64,000 bases of DNA from Pontibacter vulgaris (GCF_022758145.1 NZ_JAJVDH010000007.1:124001-188000), one strand, 5' to 3'; positions 1 to 9,354 are shown, counted from the stretch's first letter. Notes: a model not told the origin generated them from the letters alone. Made by a program: numbers and translations.

Positions 1-2
1 CC

Positions 3-1754
3 GATTCTATAAAGACAGAGGAGGCTGCCGTACTGATTGGCATGCTTAAAGCCACCACCACGTATAACCCACGCCTTAACCCCGAGCGCGCCAAACAACG
101 CCGCAATGTTGTATTAAGCCAGATGGCTAAGTATAACTTTTTATCGGTAGCCGCTGCCGACTCGCTGCAGCAACTGCCTTTAAAACTGAATTACCGATAC
201 GAAACCCATAACGACGGTATGGCGCCCTACTTCCGGGAGCAGCTCAGGCTGGAACTGGTACAATGGTGCAGCACAAAAACAAAAGAAAACGGGGAACCCT
301 ATAACCTGTATACCGACGGGCTTAAGATCTATACAACAATTGATGCCAACATGCAGGCACACGCCGAGCGCGCAGTACGCAAGCGCATGGCACAGCTGCA
401 AAGCCAGTTTGATGCGCACTGGAAAGGCCGCATACCCTGGGGTAATAACACAACTGTAATACGCGAGGCAAAGGAACGCTCAGATCGTTATAAAAAGCTG
501 AAAGCAGCCGGGAAATCTGATGCCGAAATAGACGACATATTCCGGGAACCGATACCGATGAAAGTGTTCAGTTGGAAAGGAACTTCAGAAAGAAGTATGA
601 GCCCACTGGATTCGGTCCGGTATTACCAACGCTATCTGAATACGGGCTTGCTGGCCGTTGACCCTCAGTCTGGTTACATTAAAGTATGGGTGGGAGGTAT
701 CAATCATCATGCTTTCAAGTATGACCATGTGCGTTCTAAACGCCAGGCCGGCTCCACTTTTAAACCACTGGTTTATGCAGCAGCATTGGAAAAAGGCGTT
801 GAGCCCTGCTCCTATTTCGAGAACAAACTGGTTACTTACCCGGAGTATGAAAACTGGACGCCCAAAAATGCGAACGACCAGTATGGCGGTGAATATTCTA
901 TGCGGGGTGCACTGGCCCATTCTGTAAACACTATATCGGCACAGGTGCTGCTGCAAACAGGCATAGACCAAACCGTTGCGCTTGCTCACCGCATGGGCAT
1001 CCGGAGCGATTTACCTAAAGTACCCGCTCTTGCACTTGGCACAGCCAGCGTATCGCTTTACGAAATGGTGAGGGCCTACGCTACGTTTGCTAACGATGGC
1101 AACACGCAGGACCTGATTTATATCGAGAAAATAATTGATCGCAACGGCAAGGTTTTAAGGCAACACCACAAAGGTAGTAATGTTCGCAAAGCCATCTCTT
1201 CTGAAACCGCTGCCACCATGTTGCGCCTGATGCAGGGCGTGGTGGAAGAAGGCAGCGCTGCAAAACTCAGATCAGAGTTCGCCCTAAGTATGGATATTGC
1301 GGGCAAAACAGGCACGACGCAGGACCATGCCGATGGCTGGTTTATTGGCATTACCCCCGATCTGGTAACAGGTGTTTGGGTGGGCGCCGAAAGCCCGGCA
1401 GTTCGTTTCCGTACCTTAGCGTTGGGGCAAGGTTCACATACAGCTTTACCTGTCTGGGGCGATTTCATGTATCGTGTAACCCGCGACCGGACACATTCTT
1501 CTATGCGTTATAGTAAATTCAGTCCGCTACCTTACTGGTTGGAAGAACGCCTGGCTTGTGCTTCTATACTTGAAGAAAGAGTTGAAGAGCAACCTAATTT
1601 TATTGACCGGCTATTTGAAAGCATCAGAGGCAACCGTGGCAGAAGCTATGACGAATGGAAAGAGGAAGGCCGCAGAAACCGGAAAGAAGAAAAGAAACGT
1701 CGGAAAGAACGTGAAAAAGGCCGTAACAAACACCGCGATATTTTCAGGTGGTAA
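3..1754 (+). CDS. Penicillin-binding protein 1A-type, partial at 5' end
   Basis: This is the C-terminal part of a class A bifunctional penicillin-binding protein, which polymerises and cross-links peptidoglycan on the periplasmic side of the inner membrane. The reading frame is open to the window edge. The first residues (KTEEAAVLIGMLKATT) are the end of the glycosyltransferase domain, so the true start lies upstream and the internal ATG at 42 is not the start. The transpeptidase domain shows all three motifs: STFK at about 752-763 (active-site Ser), SVN near 921-929, and KTGTT near 1305-1319. The last 40 residues are extremely rich in Lys, Arg and Glu, a cytosolic-looking tail that is unusual for a periplasmic C-terminus but seen in Bacteroidota PBP1A proteins. 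A strong hairpin follows about 230 bp downstream. Identification is secure; the exact paralogue is not. Confidence 0.95.
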   Translation, partial: DSIKTEEAAVLIGMLKATTTYNPRLNPERAKQRRNVVLSQMAKYNFLSVAAADSLQQLPLKLNYRYETHNDGMAPYFREQLRLELVQWCSTKTKENGEPYNLYTDGLKIYTTIDANMQAHAERAVRKRMAQLQSQFDAHWKGRIPWGNNTTVIREAKERSDRYKKLKAAGKSDAEIDDIFREPIPMKVFSWKGTSERSMSPLDSVRYYQRYLNTGLLAVDPQSGYIKVWVGGINHHAFKYDHVRSKRQAGSTFKPLVYAAALEKGVEPCSYFENKLVTYPEYENWTPKNANDQYGGEYSMRGALAHSVNTISAQVLLQTGIDQTVALAHRMGIRSDLPKVPALALGTASVSLYEMVRAYATFANDGNTQDLIYIEKIIDRNGKVLRQHHKGSNVRKAISSETAATMLRLMQGVVEEGSAAKLRSEFALSMDIAGKTGTTQDHADGWFIGITPDLVTGVWVGAESPAVRFRTLALGQGSHTALPVWGDFMYRVTRDRTHSSMRYSKFSPLPYWLEERLACASILEERVEEQPNFIDRLFESIRGNRGRSYDEWKEEGRRNRKEEKKRRKEREKGRNKHRDIFRW

Positions 1755-1810
1755 TTTATTGTTTAAGTATGAAGCAGCTCAAGTATAAAACCAACAACAA
1801 GTTAAGTGCT

Positions 1811-1866
1811 CTCGCCTGCCTCTGGCGAGTGTGAGCTATACTTAGGGCTCCGGCCGTTTTAATTTA
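1811..1866. repeat. Dispersed palindromic intergenic repeat, family 1, copy A
   Basis: This segment contains a hairpin (CTCGCC at 1811-1816 pairing with GGCGAG at 1824-1829). A 22-nt block at 1818-1839 recurs exactly, inverted, at 13476-13497. The similarity extends to a shared GGCCG(T/C)TTTAATTT end. It lies in the 286-bp gap after the PBP gene, which otherwise holds only several TATACTT heptamers and the terminator. Confidence 0.7.
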
Positions 1867-1978
1867 TACTTTATACTTGTGGTTCAGCTCGCAGGTACGC
1901 CACCCTGTAATGCACACCCCGAATGCTTTCCGGACAAGTGCTGAAGAGTTTAAGTAAAGACTGATTAATAATGCTATA

Positions 1979-2022
1979 AAAAAGGCCGGGATGGCTGCTC
2001 ATGCAGTTATCCCGGCCTTATA
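1979..2022. terminator. Bidirectional terminator hairpin
   Basis: A perfect 11-bp GC-rich stem (AAGGCCGGGAT at 1982-1992 with ATCCCGGCCTT at 2009-2019) is flanked by A-rich and T-rich tracts. It sits between the plus-strand PBP gene and the convergent minus-strand CZB-like gene that ends at 2041, so it probably serves both. Confidence 0.8.
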
Positions 2023-2040
2023 TTTTAAAGGTAATTCGCT

Positions 2041-2397
2041 TTATACCTGCACAGCCAGTCTTCCCTCTAATTGCGAAAGTATAGCTAAAAACTGCTCCGA
2101 CTTTTTATCTATTGTTCTGAGCCCTTCGTGTGCCTGGTCAATCTGGCCGCTTTTATAAAGTGTAAAGATCACATCAGCCTGCCGGCCTAACTCATTATGT
2201 AAACGGGTAAGCTCATTAAGTTCAGGTTCATTGCTGTAGCGCTCGTTACCAACCGTACGAAACCATAAGCTTATCGGCCCTACATGTGAAAAAAATACTT
2301 CGTCGTAAGTACCACCGTATAACACCGAGCGCACCTTCGTTTTATATAAAATATGTTTAATGCGGAGCTGCTGAAAATCTATCTGCGACTGGTTCAT
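2041..2397 (-). CDS. CZB-like small protein with degenerate zinc ligands
   Basis: This 118-residue soluble protein has the layout of a chemoreceptor zinc-binding (CZB) domain: an N-terminal His (IKHILYKTK), a basic helix leading into YGG, and a later RLH followed by a long helix. The canonical CZB Cys position (in C-x-G-K-W) reads GPISLWF here, and the second His of the HxxxH pair is Gly, so classical zinc binding is probably lost. I chose the ATG at 2397 over an upstream TTG at 2421 because GAAAGGA sits about 10 nt before it. It starts 45 nt after the stop of the triple-PAS gene on the same strand, which suggests one transcript and a shared sensory role. The family call rests on pattern only; it could be a divergent helical bundle unrelated to CZB. 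Confidence 0.6.
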   Translation of the reverse strand: MNQSQIDFQQLRIKHILYKTKVRSVLYGGTYDEVFFSHVGPISLWFRTVGNERYSNEPELNELTRLHNELGRQADVIFTLYKSGQIDQAHEGLRTIDKKSEQFLAILSQLEGRLAVQV

Positions 2398-2442
2398 TGG
2401 CAACAGTTTCCTTTCAGGCAAGCTTCACAATTTTTTAGATGC

Positions 2443-3708
2443 TTAATCATTCGTTAGCGCCTGTAACTTTTGTCGGTAAATAACACGTTCGGTAACATCG
2501 TGCCCGAAAACCAGTATGCCGGTAATTTTATTATTCTCGTTAACTATTGGCTGATAAATAAAGGTCAGGTAATGTAAATCATACTGCCCGGATTCAGGCT
2601 GGTAAATTTTAAATGGTAACTCTTCTACCACAAACTCCTCGCCTGTATTAAAAACATTATCCAATAGTTCCATAACGCCCTGGTCCAGCACTTCCGGTAA
2701 GGCTTCGTCAACCGGTTTATGCAGCAGATCGCGGTTCGGGAACATATTCTGGTAGTTTTGGTTAACCAGCTCAAAACGGTGTTCCGGTCCTTTTAACACA
2801 CAGCAGAAAGCCGGAGCCTTCATAATCAGATCCTTCAACAACCTACGCTCTGCTTCTGCCTTTTCGTAGGCCTTCTGTACCTGGTCAGATAGTTGCGCCA
2901 TCTGCTCGTTAGAATCCAGTAACTCCTGCACCATCAGGCGGGAGTCATGTATATCTACAGAGCTGCCTATTCGCATTATGAGTGTTCCTTTTTCATCTCG
3001 CATGGGAGTGCTCCTTACCAGGTGCCAGCGGTAATTTCCATCCTTATCTCGTATGCGAACCTCAGTCTGAAAATCAACTCCATTTTCCTTTGCCTTACCC
3101 CATCTTTCCAGTACACCTAGCAAATCATCCGGATGAATAATCTGTTGCCAGCCAGAGCCAACCAGTTCTTTCAGAGGCAGGCCGGTATAATTTACAGTCC
3201 GCTGGTTTAAATAAGTAAAGTCGCCATCCGGGTTCGAAGTATGTACAAGCTGGGGCATTGCCTCAGCCATAAATCTGAACTTGTCTTCGCTTTCCGATAA
3301 GGCCAGCCTGGCTATTTCGCGTTCTGTTACATCCGAAGTACGTTGTATGATAAACTCCACATTTCCTTCATCGTCTAATACAGGCGTATGAGAGGCTTCC
3401 CAGTAACGGATATCAAACCCTCCCCCCAGCGCTTCCGGCTTCGGAATATCATAACGCAACACTTCCAGGTAGTCTATCTTTTTAGTATGCAGCGCATTAT
3501 CCAGCGACTGGCGTAACAGCGAAACATTCTTAGACGCATCACTTGCGGGATTATCCGGAAAAACCTCCAGGAAATTCTGCCCGATAAGTTCATCGCGGGT
3601 GCGCATGGTAGTTTCCAGATAAGCATCGGTGGCCTCAAGTATTTTATACTCAGGTGAAACCACCACGATGGTTTCAGGTATGTTTCTGAATAGCTTATTT
3701 AAATCCAT
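2443..3708 (-). CDS. Triple PAS-domain protein without an output domain
   Basis: This 421-residue cytoplasmic protein is made almost entirely of three PAS/PAC sensor modules: about residues 1-130 (ending DVTERE), about 142-257 (with NPDGDFTYLN, IHPDD and GNYRW), and about 290-415 (ending GHDVTERV). A short coiled-coil-like linker rich in Glu and Lys separates modules 2 and 3. The protein stops a few residues after the last PAC motif, where a histidine kinase or GGDEF domain normally follows, and no kinase lies downstream; the next gene is the CZB-like protein. There is no membrane segment. It may act as a partner or adaptor for a kinase encoded elsewhere. Confidence is high in the PAS assignment, none in the signal sensed. 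Confidence 0.88.
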   Translation of the reverse strand: MDLNKLFRNIPETIVVVSPEYKILEATDAYLETTMRTRDELIGQNFLEVFPDNPASDASKNVSLLRQSLDNALHTKKIDYLEVLRYDIPKPEALGGGFDIRYWEASHTPVLDDEGNVEFIIQRTSDVTEREIARLALSESEDKFRFMAEAMPQLVHTSNPDGDFTYLNQRTVNYTGLPLKELVGSGWQQIIHPDDLLGVLERWGKAKENGVDFQTEVRIRDKDGNYRWHLVRSTPMRDEKGTLIMRIGSSVDIHDSRLMVQELLDSNEQMAQLSDQVQKAYEKAEAERRLLKDLIMKAPAFCCVLKGPEHRFELVNQNYQNMFPNRDLLHKPVDEALPEVLDQGVMELLDNVFNTGEEFVVEELPFKIYQPESGQYDLHYLTFIYQPIVNENNKITGILVFGHDVTERVIYRQKLQALTND

Positions 3709-3995
3709 AGTTTGTATGTGCGGTACAAATTAATCTTTCAAAGATAACTATTTTATACTTTAGATCGTGTTGGTTAAAATTTCTATTAAAACGGGTAAAA
3801 TGCCGGGTGTTTATACTTTAGCTAGTCATGTTCCGATATTATACCAAATAGCAAAAGCGTATATGAGCTGGTATAGCTTTTAAAGAGCTGATTTATACTT
3901 GGAGCATATCATAAAGCAAACATTTACCTCTAAGTAACTTAGCCGTAAGTAAGCTAAATCTCAATACATCCGAATAGTAAAATAATCAACATAAA
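3709..3995. promoter_or_regulatory. Divergent intergenic region
   Basis: This AT-rich 287-bp region separates the divergent PAS and OYE genes, so it must hold both promoters. I could not assign Bacteroidota -33/-7 boxes with confidence. It contains three TATACTT heptamers. Confidence 0.4.
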
Positions 3996-5063
3996 ATGGT
4001 AAACCTCTTCAGCCCGCTAACTATAAAAAGTATAACAATCAGGAACAGAATAGTGGTATCTCCTATGTGCCAGTACTCCTGCACCGATGGCTTTGCAACC
4101 GACTGGCATTTGGTACACCTGGGCAGCCGGGCAGTTGGGGGCGCCGGGCTTGTACTGGCAGAGGCCACCGCCGTGTCGCCGGAAGGCAGAATTACAGCAG
4201 ATGACCTGGGCATCTGGTCTGATGAGCACATTACTATGCTGAAACGCATTTCTACTTTTATAGACTTACAAGGCGCTGTTGCAGGTATACAACTGGCTCA
4301 CGCAGGCCGCAAGGCAAGCCATCTCAGCCCCTGGAAAGGTGCAGATCTTCAAATGCCTGAGGAAGGCGGATGGGACAGAGTTGCACCAAGTGCGATACCT
4401 TTTAAAGAAGGTGAAGCGCCACCATTGGCCCTGACGCAGGAAGGCATCAACAAAGTAATTTCTGATTTCAGAATGGCTGCAGAGCGGGCGCTTCAGGCTG
4501 GTTTTAAAGTGGTGGAAATACATGCGGCACACGGTTATCTTTTTCACGAATTTTTGTCGCCGCTGAGTAACCAACGTACCGATGCTTATGGCGGCAATTT
4601 TGAAAACCGCATCAAGCTGTTGCTGGAAGTTATCGAAAGTGTGCAGCAGGTCTGGCCAGCAAATCTTCCGCTTTTTGTCAGAATCTCGGCCACCGATTGG
4701 ATCGAAGGCGGCTGGACAACTGATGACTCGGTTGCATTAGCCGGAATTCTGAAAGACAAAGGTGTAGACCTGCTGGATTGTTCAACGGGTGGTAACGTAG
4801 CCCGTGCCGATATACCCGTAGGTCCAGGCTACCAGGTGCCTTTTGCTGAACGCATCAGGAAGGAAACAGGTATACTTACAGGCGCTGTAGGGATGATCAC
4901 GACAGCACAGCAAGCTGAAGAAATTATTAAAAACGGCAAAGCCGATACAGTTATGCTGGCCAGGGAACTCCTCCGCGATCCATATTTTCCGATACACGCC
5001 GCATTAGAACTGGGCTACGATTTAAAATGGCCCGACCAATATGAAAGAGCAAAACCCAGGTAA
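3996..5063 (+). CDS. NADH:flavin oxidoreductase, Old Yellow Enzyme family (YqjM/NamA-like)
   Basis: This 355-residue FMN enzyme belongs to the YqjM-type ene-reductases, which reduce activated C=C bonds of enals, enones and nitro compounds using NAD(P)H. The thermophilic-like/YqjM signature is clear: SPMCQYS near the N-terminus (Cys25 and Tyr27 of the active site), HAGRKAS (substrate/FMN region), HAAH at residues 176-179 (substrate-anchoring His pair) and the phosphate-binding region around the GAVGMIT segment. Length matches the family (about 340-360). It is monocistronic, with a good terminator at 5078. It is divergent from the PAS sensor, but nothing shows that the sensor regulates it. The natural substrate is unknown. 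Confidence 0.93.
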   Translation: MVNLFSPLTIKSITIRNRIVVSPMCQYSCTDGFATDWHLVHLGSRAVGGAGLVLAEATAVSPEGRITADDLGIWSDEHITMLKRISTFIDLQGAVAGIQLAHAGRKASHLSPWKGADLQMPEEGGWDRVAPSAIPFKEGEAPPLALTQEGINKVISDFRMAAERALQAGFKVVEIHAAHGYLFHEFLSPLSNQRTDAYGGNFENRIKLLLEVIESVQQVWPANLPLFVRISATDWIEGGWTTDDSVALAGILKDKGVDLLDCSTGGNVARADIPVGPGYQVPFAERIRKETGILTGAVGMITTAQQAEEIIKNGKADTVMLARELLRDPYFPIHAALELGYDLKWPDQYERAKPR

Positions 5064-5077
5064 GCCGACAAAGTATA

Positions 5078-5114
5078 AAAAGCCGCTCTCATAACTTTAG
5101 AGCGGCTTTTTTGT
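5078..5114 (+). terminator. Rho-independent terminator after the OYE gene
   Basis: AGCCGCTCT (5081-5089) pairs with AGAGCGGCT (5099-5107), followed by a run of T. The A-run on the left would let it work on the other strand too. Confidence 0.85.
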
Positions 5115-5279
5115 TTCTAAATTATACTTTCTGCTACTATAAATTACGATCCGAACCTGATAGAAAACCAGGTAAGAAAAATAGCCAAGTATAAATGCCC
5201 GCTGTAGTTTATTTCAAAACTTATACGTAAAACTATACTTATACTATTTTATACTTTTTCAACCCATTTATAAGTTCCC

Positions 5280-6029
5280 ATGCTTATACTTCCCATACTT
5301 TGGTTCATACTGTCTTTGCCTGGAGCCCCTGTTCAAAAGCAGCCTACTGCCCTGGAAATTGTGCAGCGTGCCGATGATAAAGTGCGGGGTAAATCGAACC
5401 AGGGCGAGATGGTGATGCGCATTGTGCGGCCTACCTGGAAACGCGAAATCGGTTTGAAAAGCTGGGCCAAAGGCACGGAACAGGCCATGATTTTGGTTAC
5501 ATCTCCTGCCCGCGACAAAGGTACTGCTTTCCTGAAACGAAAGCGCGAAGTATGGAACTGGCAACCCTCCATAGACCGAACTATAAAACTGCCTCCTTCC
5601 ATGATGCTGCAATCCTGGATGGGCTCCGACTTTACAAACGATGACCTGGTAAAGGAATCGTCGGTAGTGCAGGATTATACCCACACCCTGGCTGGCGATA
5701 CCATCATCGATAAACGCCCCTGTTACAAGATCATCATGATACCGAAAGAGGAAGCGGCGGTGGTATGGGGCAAGGTCATTTCCTACATCGACAAGAAAGA
5801 TTACCTGCAACTGCTTGTCCTTTTCTATGATGAAGACGGAGAACTGGTAAACACGATGAAGGCTTCTAACATTAAAATGCTGGGTGGGCGCCTGTTGCCG
5901 GCTCGCATGGACATGACACCTACCGATAATCCTCGGAACCATACGATCATAGAGTATCGCTCTTTGAAATTTGATGTGCCGCTGGAGGATAGTTTCTTTT
6001 CCATTCAAAACCTGAAACGGGTAAAATAA
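5280..6029 (+). CDS. LolA-like outer-membrane lipoprotein-sorting protein
   Basis: This 249-residue secreted protein is of the 'outer membrane lipoprotein-sorting' family, a LolA-like fold that carries acylated or hydrophobic cargo across the periplasm. The N-terminus (MLILPILWFILSLPGAPVQ) is a signal peptide. The mature part has the typical ADDKVRG start, the segment VMRIVRPTWKRE, and the central W-P-hydrophobic strand pattern (WNWQPSIDRTIKLPPSMM). It is the first gene of a tight operon with two FtsX-type permeases, an ATPase and an outer-membrane barrel, so it is probably the periplasmic carrier or acceptor for that ABC exporter. The cargo is not known and need not be a lipoprotein. Confidence 0.85.
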   Translation: MLILPILWFILSLPGAPVQKQPTALEIVQRADDKVRGKSNQGEMVMRIVRPTWKREIGLKSWAKGTEQAMILVTSPARDKGTAFLKRKREVWNWQPSIDRTIKLPPSMMLQSWMGSDFTNDDLVKESSVVQDYTHTLAGDTIIDKRPCYKIIMIPKEEAAVVWGKVISYIDKKDYLQLLVLFYDEDGELVNTMKASNIKMLGGRLLPARMDMTPTDNPRNHTIIEYRSLKFDVPLEDSFFSIQNLKRVK

Positions 6030-6032
6030 GCG

Positions 6033-7250
6033 ATGTACCTGCTCCTGGCCTGGCGAAATATCTGGCGCAACCGCCGCCGCACGCTCATCACACTGGCCTC
6101 TGTAGCCTTTGCCGTTTTCTTCTCCTGCATGATGCAGTCTATGCACACAGCCGCCTGGGGAAATCTGATAGATAATGCGGTACGCTTTTACACCGGCTAC
6201 ATACAAGTGCACCAGCAGGGCTACTGGAACGACAAGACCCTCGACAACAGCTTCGAGAACCAGCCAGCACTGCAAAAGAAAATTGCCGGAAGCCCGCATA
6301 TAGTTACCGTTGTCCCCAGGCTAGAAAGTTTTGCGCTTGCTTCCGGCACCGATCGCACCAAAGGCACACTCGTTATCGGCATAGAACCAGAAAAAGAAGA
6401 CGGACTAACCAACCTTCGGAACAAAATGCGGGGAGGCAGTTATTTAAAAACAGGGGAGAAAAAAGTATTGCTGGCCGAAGGCCTGGCCCATTTTCTGAAA
6501 CTTTCTCCCAAAGATACGCTCGTGCTTATCAGCCAGGGCTATCATGGTTCAAATGCTGCAGGCAAGTATGAAATAGCAGGCATCGTAAAATTCCCCTCAC
6601 CGCAGCTTAACGACCAGGTAGTATACCTGCCGCTGGCAGAGGCACAATGGCTTTACGATACCGGCAACCGTATTACGTCTCTTTCGCTGCTGGTAGATGA
6701 TCCGGAGCAAGTGGAAGCTATAACCGAATCGCTGCAACAGGAATTGAACGCAACACAATTTGAGGTAATGAGCTGGCAGGAAATGATGCCGGAACTGGTG
6801 CAGAGCTTCGAGATAGACCGCCTTGGCGGTGAGATCATCCTGTTTATACTTTATGCGGTTATCGGGTTTGGTATTTTCGGTACTTTCCTGATGATGACTG
6901 CAGAGCGCCGCTACGAAATGGGTGTGATGATTGCGATTGGCATGAGCCGCCTGAAGTTGCAGGCAGTTATGTTTTTGGAGATTATTATGCTGGCCCTGGG
7001 CGGCACGCTGCTGGGAGTTTTGCTGAGCCTGCCCGTTATTTTTTACCTGCATTACAACCCCATACCTGTAACGGGTAACCTGGCAGAACTATACCAGAAC
7101 TATGGAATGGAACCCGTTATCCCGTTCTCGCGCAAAGCAACCATCTTTTTGCGGCAGGCATACATTGTGGCCATCATCACCTCGGTTCTGGGCATTTACC
7201 CGATCTGGTTTATTCAGCGACTTATACCTGTAACAGCACTCCGAAACTAA
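6033..7250 (+). CDS. ABC transporter permease, FtsX/LolC type (first of pair)
   Basis: This 405-residue inner-membrane protein has the MacB/LolC-type layout: TM1 near the N-terminus after the conserved AWRNIWRNRRRT motif, a periplasmic MacB-like domain (about residues 45-265), then three C-terminal TMs (about 275-395) forming the FtsX domain. It starts 3 bp after the LolA-like gene and ends 6 bp before a second permease of exactly the same length and the same WRNIWRN motif, which suggests an old tandem duplication. Together with the ATPase at 8662 they would form a heterodimeric mechanotransmission-type exporter that moves cargo from the outer leaflet of the inner membrane. Confidence 0.9.
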   Translation: MYLLLAWRNIWRNRRRTLITLASVAFAVFFSCMMQSMHTAAWGNLIDNAVRFYTGYIQVHQQGYWNDKTLDNSFENQPALQKKIAGSPHIVTVVPRLESFALASGTDRTKGTLVIGIEPEKEDGLTNLRNKMRGGSYLKTGEKKVLLAEGLAHFLKLSPKDTLVLISQGYHGSNAAGKYEIAGIVKFPSPQLNDQVVYLPLAEAQWLYDTGNRITSLSLLVDDPEQVEAITESLQQELNATQFEVMSWQEMMPELVQSFEIDRLGGEIILFILYAVIGFGIFGTFLMMTAERRYEMGVMIAIGMSRLKLQAVMFLEIIMLALGGTLLGVLLSLPVIFYLHYNPIPVTGNLAELYQNYGMEPVIPFSRKATIFLRQAYIVAIITSVLGIYPIWFIQRLIPVTALRN

Positions 7251-7256
7251 CGTCCT

Positions 7257-8474
7257 ATGCCGATGCTCCTCCTTATAGCCTGGCGCAACATCTGGCGCAA
7301 CCCCACCCGAAGTATAGTGGTGATAGCGGCCATAGCCGTTGGCATCTGGGCAATTGCACTTACGGTAGGCTTCATCAACAGCCTGTCCGACAGCTACATC
7401 CGAAACTCGATCAACTACGATTATTCGCACCTGCAGGTGCACCACCCGCAATTTCTGCAGGAACCCGAAGCACGTTACAGCATCCGCAATTCCAAAAGTA
7501 TAACCGAATACCTGCAACACAACCCAGAAGTGAAGGCATACAGCCAGCGCGTGCTGATAAACGGGATGATCGCCTCTACAAGGGCGAGTTCCGGGGTGCA
7601 GATCTATGGTATAAACCTAGACCAGGAAAAGGCAGTTACCTCCCTCGACTCGTTACTGATAGAAGGGAATTACTTTACCGAAAAACCACGAAACGCCATA
7701 CTTATCAGCCGGAAACTGGCCGACAAACTAAAGGCAGAAATGCGCACAAAACTGGTACTCACCTTTCAGGATATAGAAGGCAACGTTACAGCAGGCGCTT
7801 TCCGGGTACAGGGAATTTTCGATTCGCCCTCGCCACGCCTGACTGAAGGCGGCGTGTATGTGCGCCAGCAGGACCTGAACCAGTTACTCGGAACCGATAC
7901 CCTGGTGCACGAAATAGCAGTGCTGATGCACGCCAACACGCAGACGCCAGCTGTAGCGCAGGAGCTACGGAGTAAGTACCCAGCTTCAGAAATAAAAACC
8001 TGGGAAGAGCTGTCGCCGGAACTGGAACTGATACAGGAACAATCGAACCTGACGATGGCTATACTGCTGGTGATACTGATGGTGGCGCTGGCTTTTGGCA
8101 TTGTAAACACCATGCTGATGGCAGTGCTGGAACGCGAACGGGAACTGGGTATGCTCATGGCTATCGGCATGAACCGCCAGCGCATTTTCAGCATGATCCT
8201 GATGGAGACTGTTTTTCTGTCGTTGGTTGGCGGACCAGTTGGGTGCTTGTTAGGCTATGTCACCGTTACCTGGCTTGGCGATGTAGGCATAGACCTCTCT
8301 GCCTGGACAAAAGGTTTGCAGCAATACGGTTACAGCACCAAGTTATTCCCGTTTCTATCAATTAAAGAATACATACTAATGGTAGCCAGCGTAGTGCTGA
8401 CAGCTATACTTGCCGCCATGTATCCTTCTTATAAAGCCGTAAAATTAAACCCGATAGAGGCAATGAGAAGCTGA
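7257..8474 (+). CDS. ABC transporter permease, FtsX/LolE type (second of pair)
   Basis: This 405-residue paralogue of the preceding permease starts with IAWRNIWRNPTRS leading into TM1, carries a periplasmic domain with the SPSPRLTEGG segment (compare SPQLND in the partner) and three C-terminal TMs with the FtsX coupling motif ERERELGMLMAIGM. It is the second half of the likely heterodimeric Lol/Mac-type exporter. A 187-bp gap follows before the ATPase gene, larger than any other gap in the operon and occupied by a REP-like repeat. Confidence 0.9.
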   Translation: MPMLLLIAWRNIWRNPTRSIVVIAAIAVGIWAIALTVGFINSLSDSYIRNSINYDYSHLQVHHPQFLQEPEARYSIRNSKSITEYLQHNPEVKAYSQRVLINGMIASTRASSGVQIYGINLDQEKAVTSLDSLLIEGNYFTEKPRNAILISRKLADKLKAEMRTKLVLTFQDIEGNVTAGAFRVQGIFDSPSPRLTEGGVYVRQQDLNQLLGTDTLVHEIAVLMHANTQTPAVAQELRSKYPASEIKTWEELSPELELIQEQSNLTMAILLVILMVALAFGIVNTMLMAVLERERELGMLMAIGMNRQRIFSMILMETVFLSLVGGPVGCLLGYVTVTWLGDVGIDLSAWTKGLQQYGYSTKLFPFLSIKEYILMVASVVLTAILAAMYPSYKAVKLNPIEAMRS

Positions 8475-8539
8475 GTGAGAATTGGGGAATTACGAATGGG
8501 AAGTATGAATTACGCTCTTTCGGATTTGCAATCCGGGCC

Positions 8540-8612
8540 AACGTAATTCTCCCCTTGAGGGGATAGTTTTAATTAGAACTTAAGTCCACTTTAAGGGGGT
8601 AGTGGGAAGGCA
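8540..8612. repeat. REP-like repeat, CCCCTT-AGGGG family (copy within the ABC operon)
   Basis: The gap between permease and ATPase carries CTCCCCTTGAGGGGATAG and, after a short AT stretch, TTTAAGGGGGTAGTGGG. This resembles the GAGGGG...TTAGGGGTGGG repeat seen around 60700-60805 and 56741-56771. Many Bacteroidota genomes carry repeats of this kind between genes. It presumably inserted into the operon without breaking a gene. Confidence 0.5.
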
Positions 8613-8661
8613 ATCGTGCACTGAATATTAAAACCAAAGTATAAACCAAACCAAAGCTACC

Positions 8662-9354
8662 ATGCCAGAAGTTGTGATCAGGACAAGTGGGTTAACCAAA
8701 GTATACCAGGAAACGAAAGTGCCTGTAAAGGCGCTGGGCGGTGTAGACCTGGAGATCCGGGAAGGTGAGTTTACGGCAGTAGTCGGTCCATCCGGCTCGG
8801 GTAAATCTACGTTGCTGCACATCATCGGAGGGCTCGATTATCCTACTCAAGGACAGGTAGAAGTTGGCGGTCATCACCTGAACGAACTCAACGACCGCGA
8901 ACTGATCGATTTTAGGTTGGAACATATCGGTTTTGTGTTCCAGGCATTTAACCTGATACCGGTGCTCACGGCCAAAGAGAATGTGGAGTTTATTATGCTT
9001 CTGCAAAAGTTACCAGCCAAAGAACGGGAAGCTCGGGCCGTGCAGTTGCTTCAAGAAGTGGGTCTCGGTGACCGTATGCACAACCGGCCATCTGAGCTTT
9101 CGGGTGGCCAGCAGCAACGGGTGGCGGTGGCACGGGCATTGGCCTCGAGACCGCAGTTTATACTTGCCGATGAGCCCACCGCGAACCTCGACTCCAAAGC
9201 CGCCGCAAACCTGCTGAACATGATGGCCGAGATGAACCAGCGCGAAAAAGCCACCTTCATCTTCTCCACCCACGACCAGCGCGTGATCGAAAAGGCCCGG
9301 CGCGTTATAACTCTGGAAGATGGCGTGATCGTTTCTGATGTAACCAAAGCCTGA
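8662..9354 (+). CDS. ABC transporter ATP-binding protein, LolD/MacB type
   Basis: This 230-residue ATPase energises the exporter. Walker A GPSGSGKST is at residues 42-50, the Q-loop (FVFQAFNL) near 91-98, the signature LSGGQQQR at 146-153, Walker B (FILADEP) at about 166-172 and the switch His in FSTHD near 211. It has the short single-domain length and sequence style of LolD, MacB-N and FtsE. It overlaps nothing upstream but its stop is 1 bp from the start of the outer-membrane barrel gene, showing translational coupling. Confidence 0.95.
   Translation: MPEVVIRTSGLTKVYQETKVPVKALGGVDLEIREGEFTAVVGPSGSGKSTLLHIIGGLDYPTQGQVEVGGHHLNELNDRELIDFRLEHIGFVFQAFNLIPVLTAKENVEFIMLLQKLPAKEREARAVQLLQEVGLGDRMHNRPSELSGGQQQRVAVARALASRPQFILADEPTANLDSKAAANLLNMMAEMNQREKATFIFSTHDQRVIEKARRVITLEDGVIVSDVTKA

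Noticed and set aside
5268..6299. A 343-codon open frame on the minus strand across the LolA-like and permease genes
   Set aside because: It is a shadow of two well-identified plus-strand genes; the translation is His/Arg/Gln-rich and has no domain.
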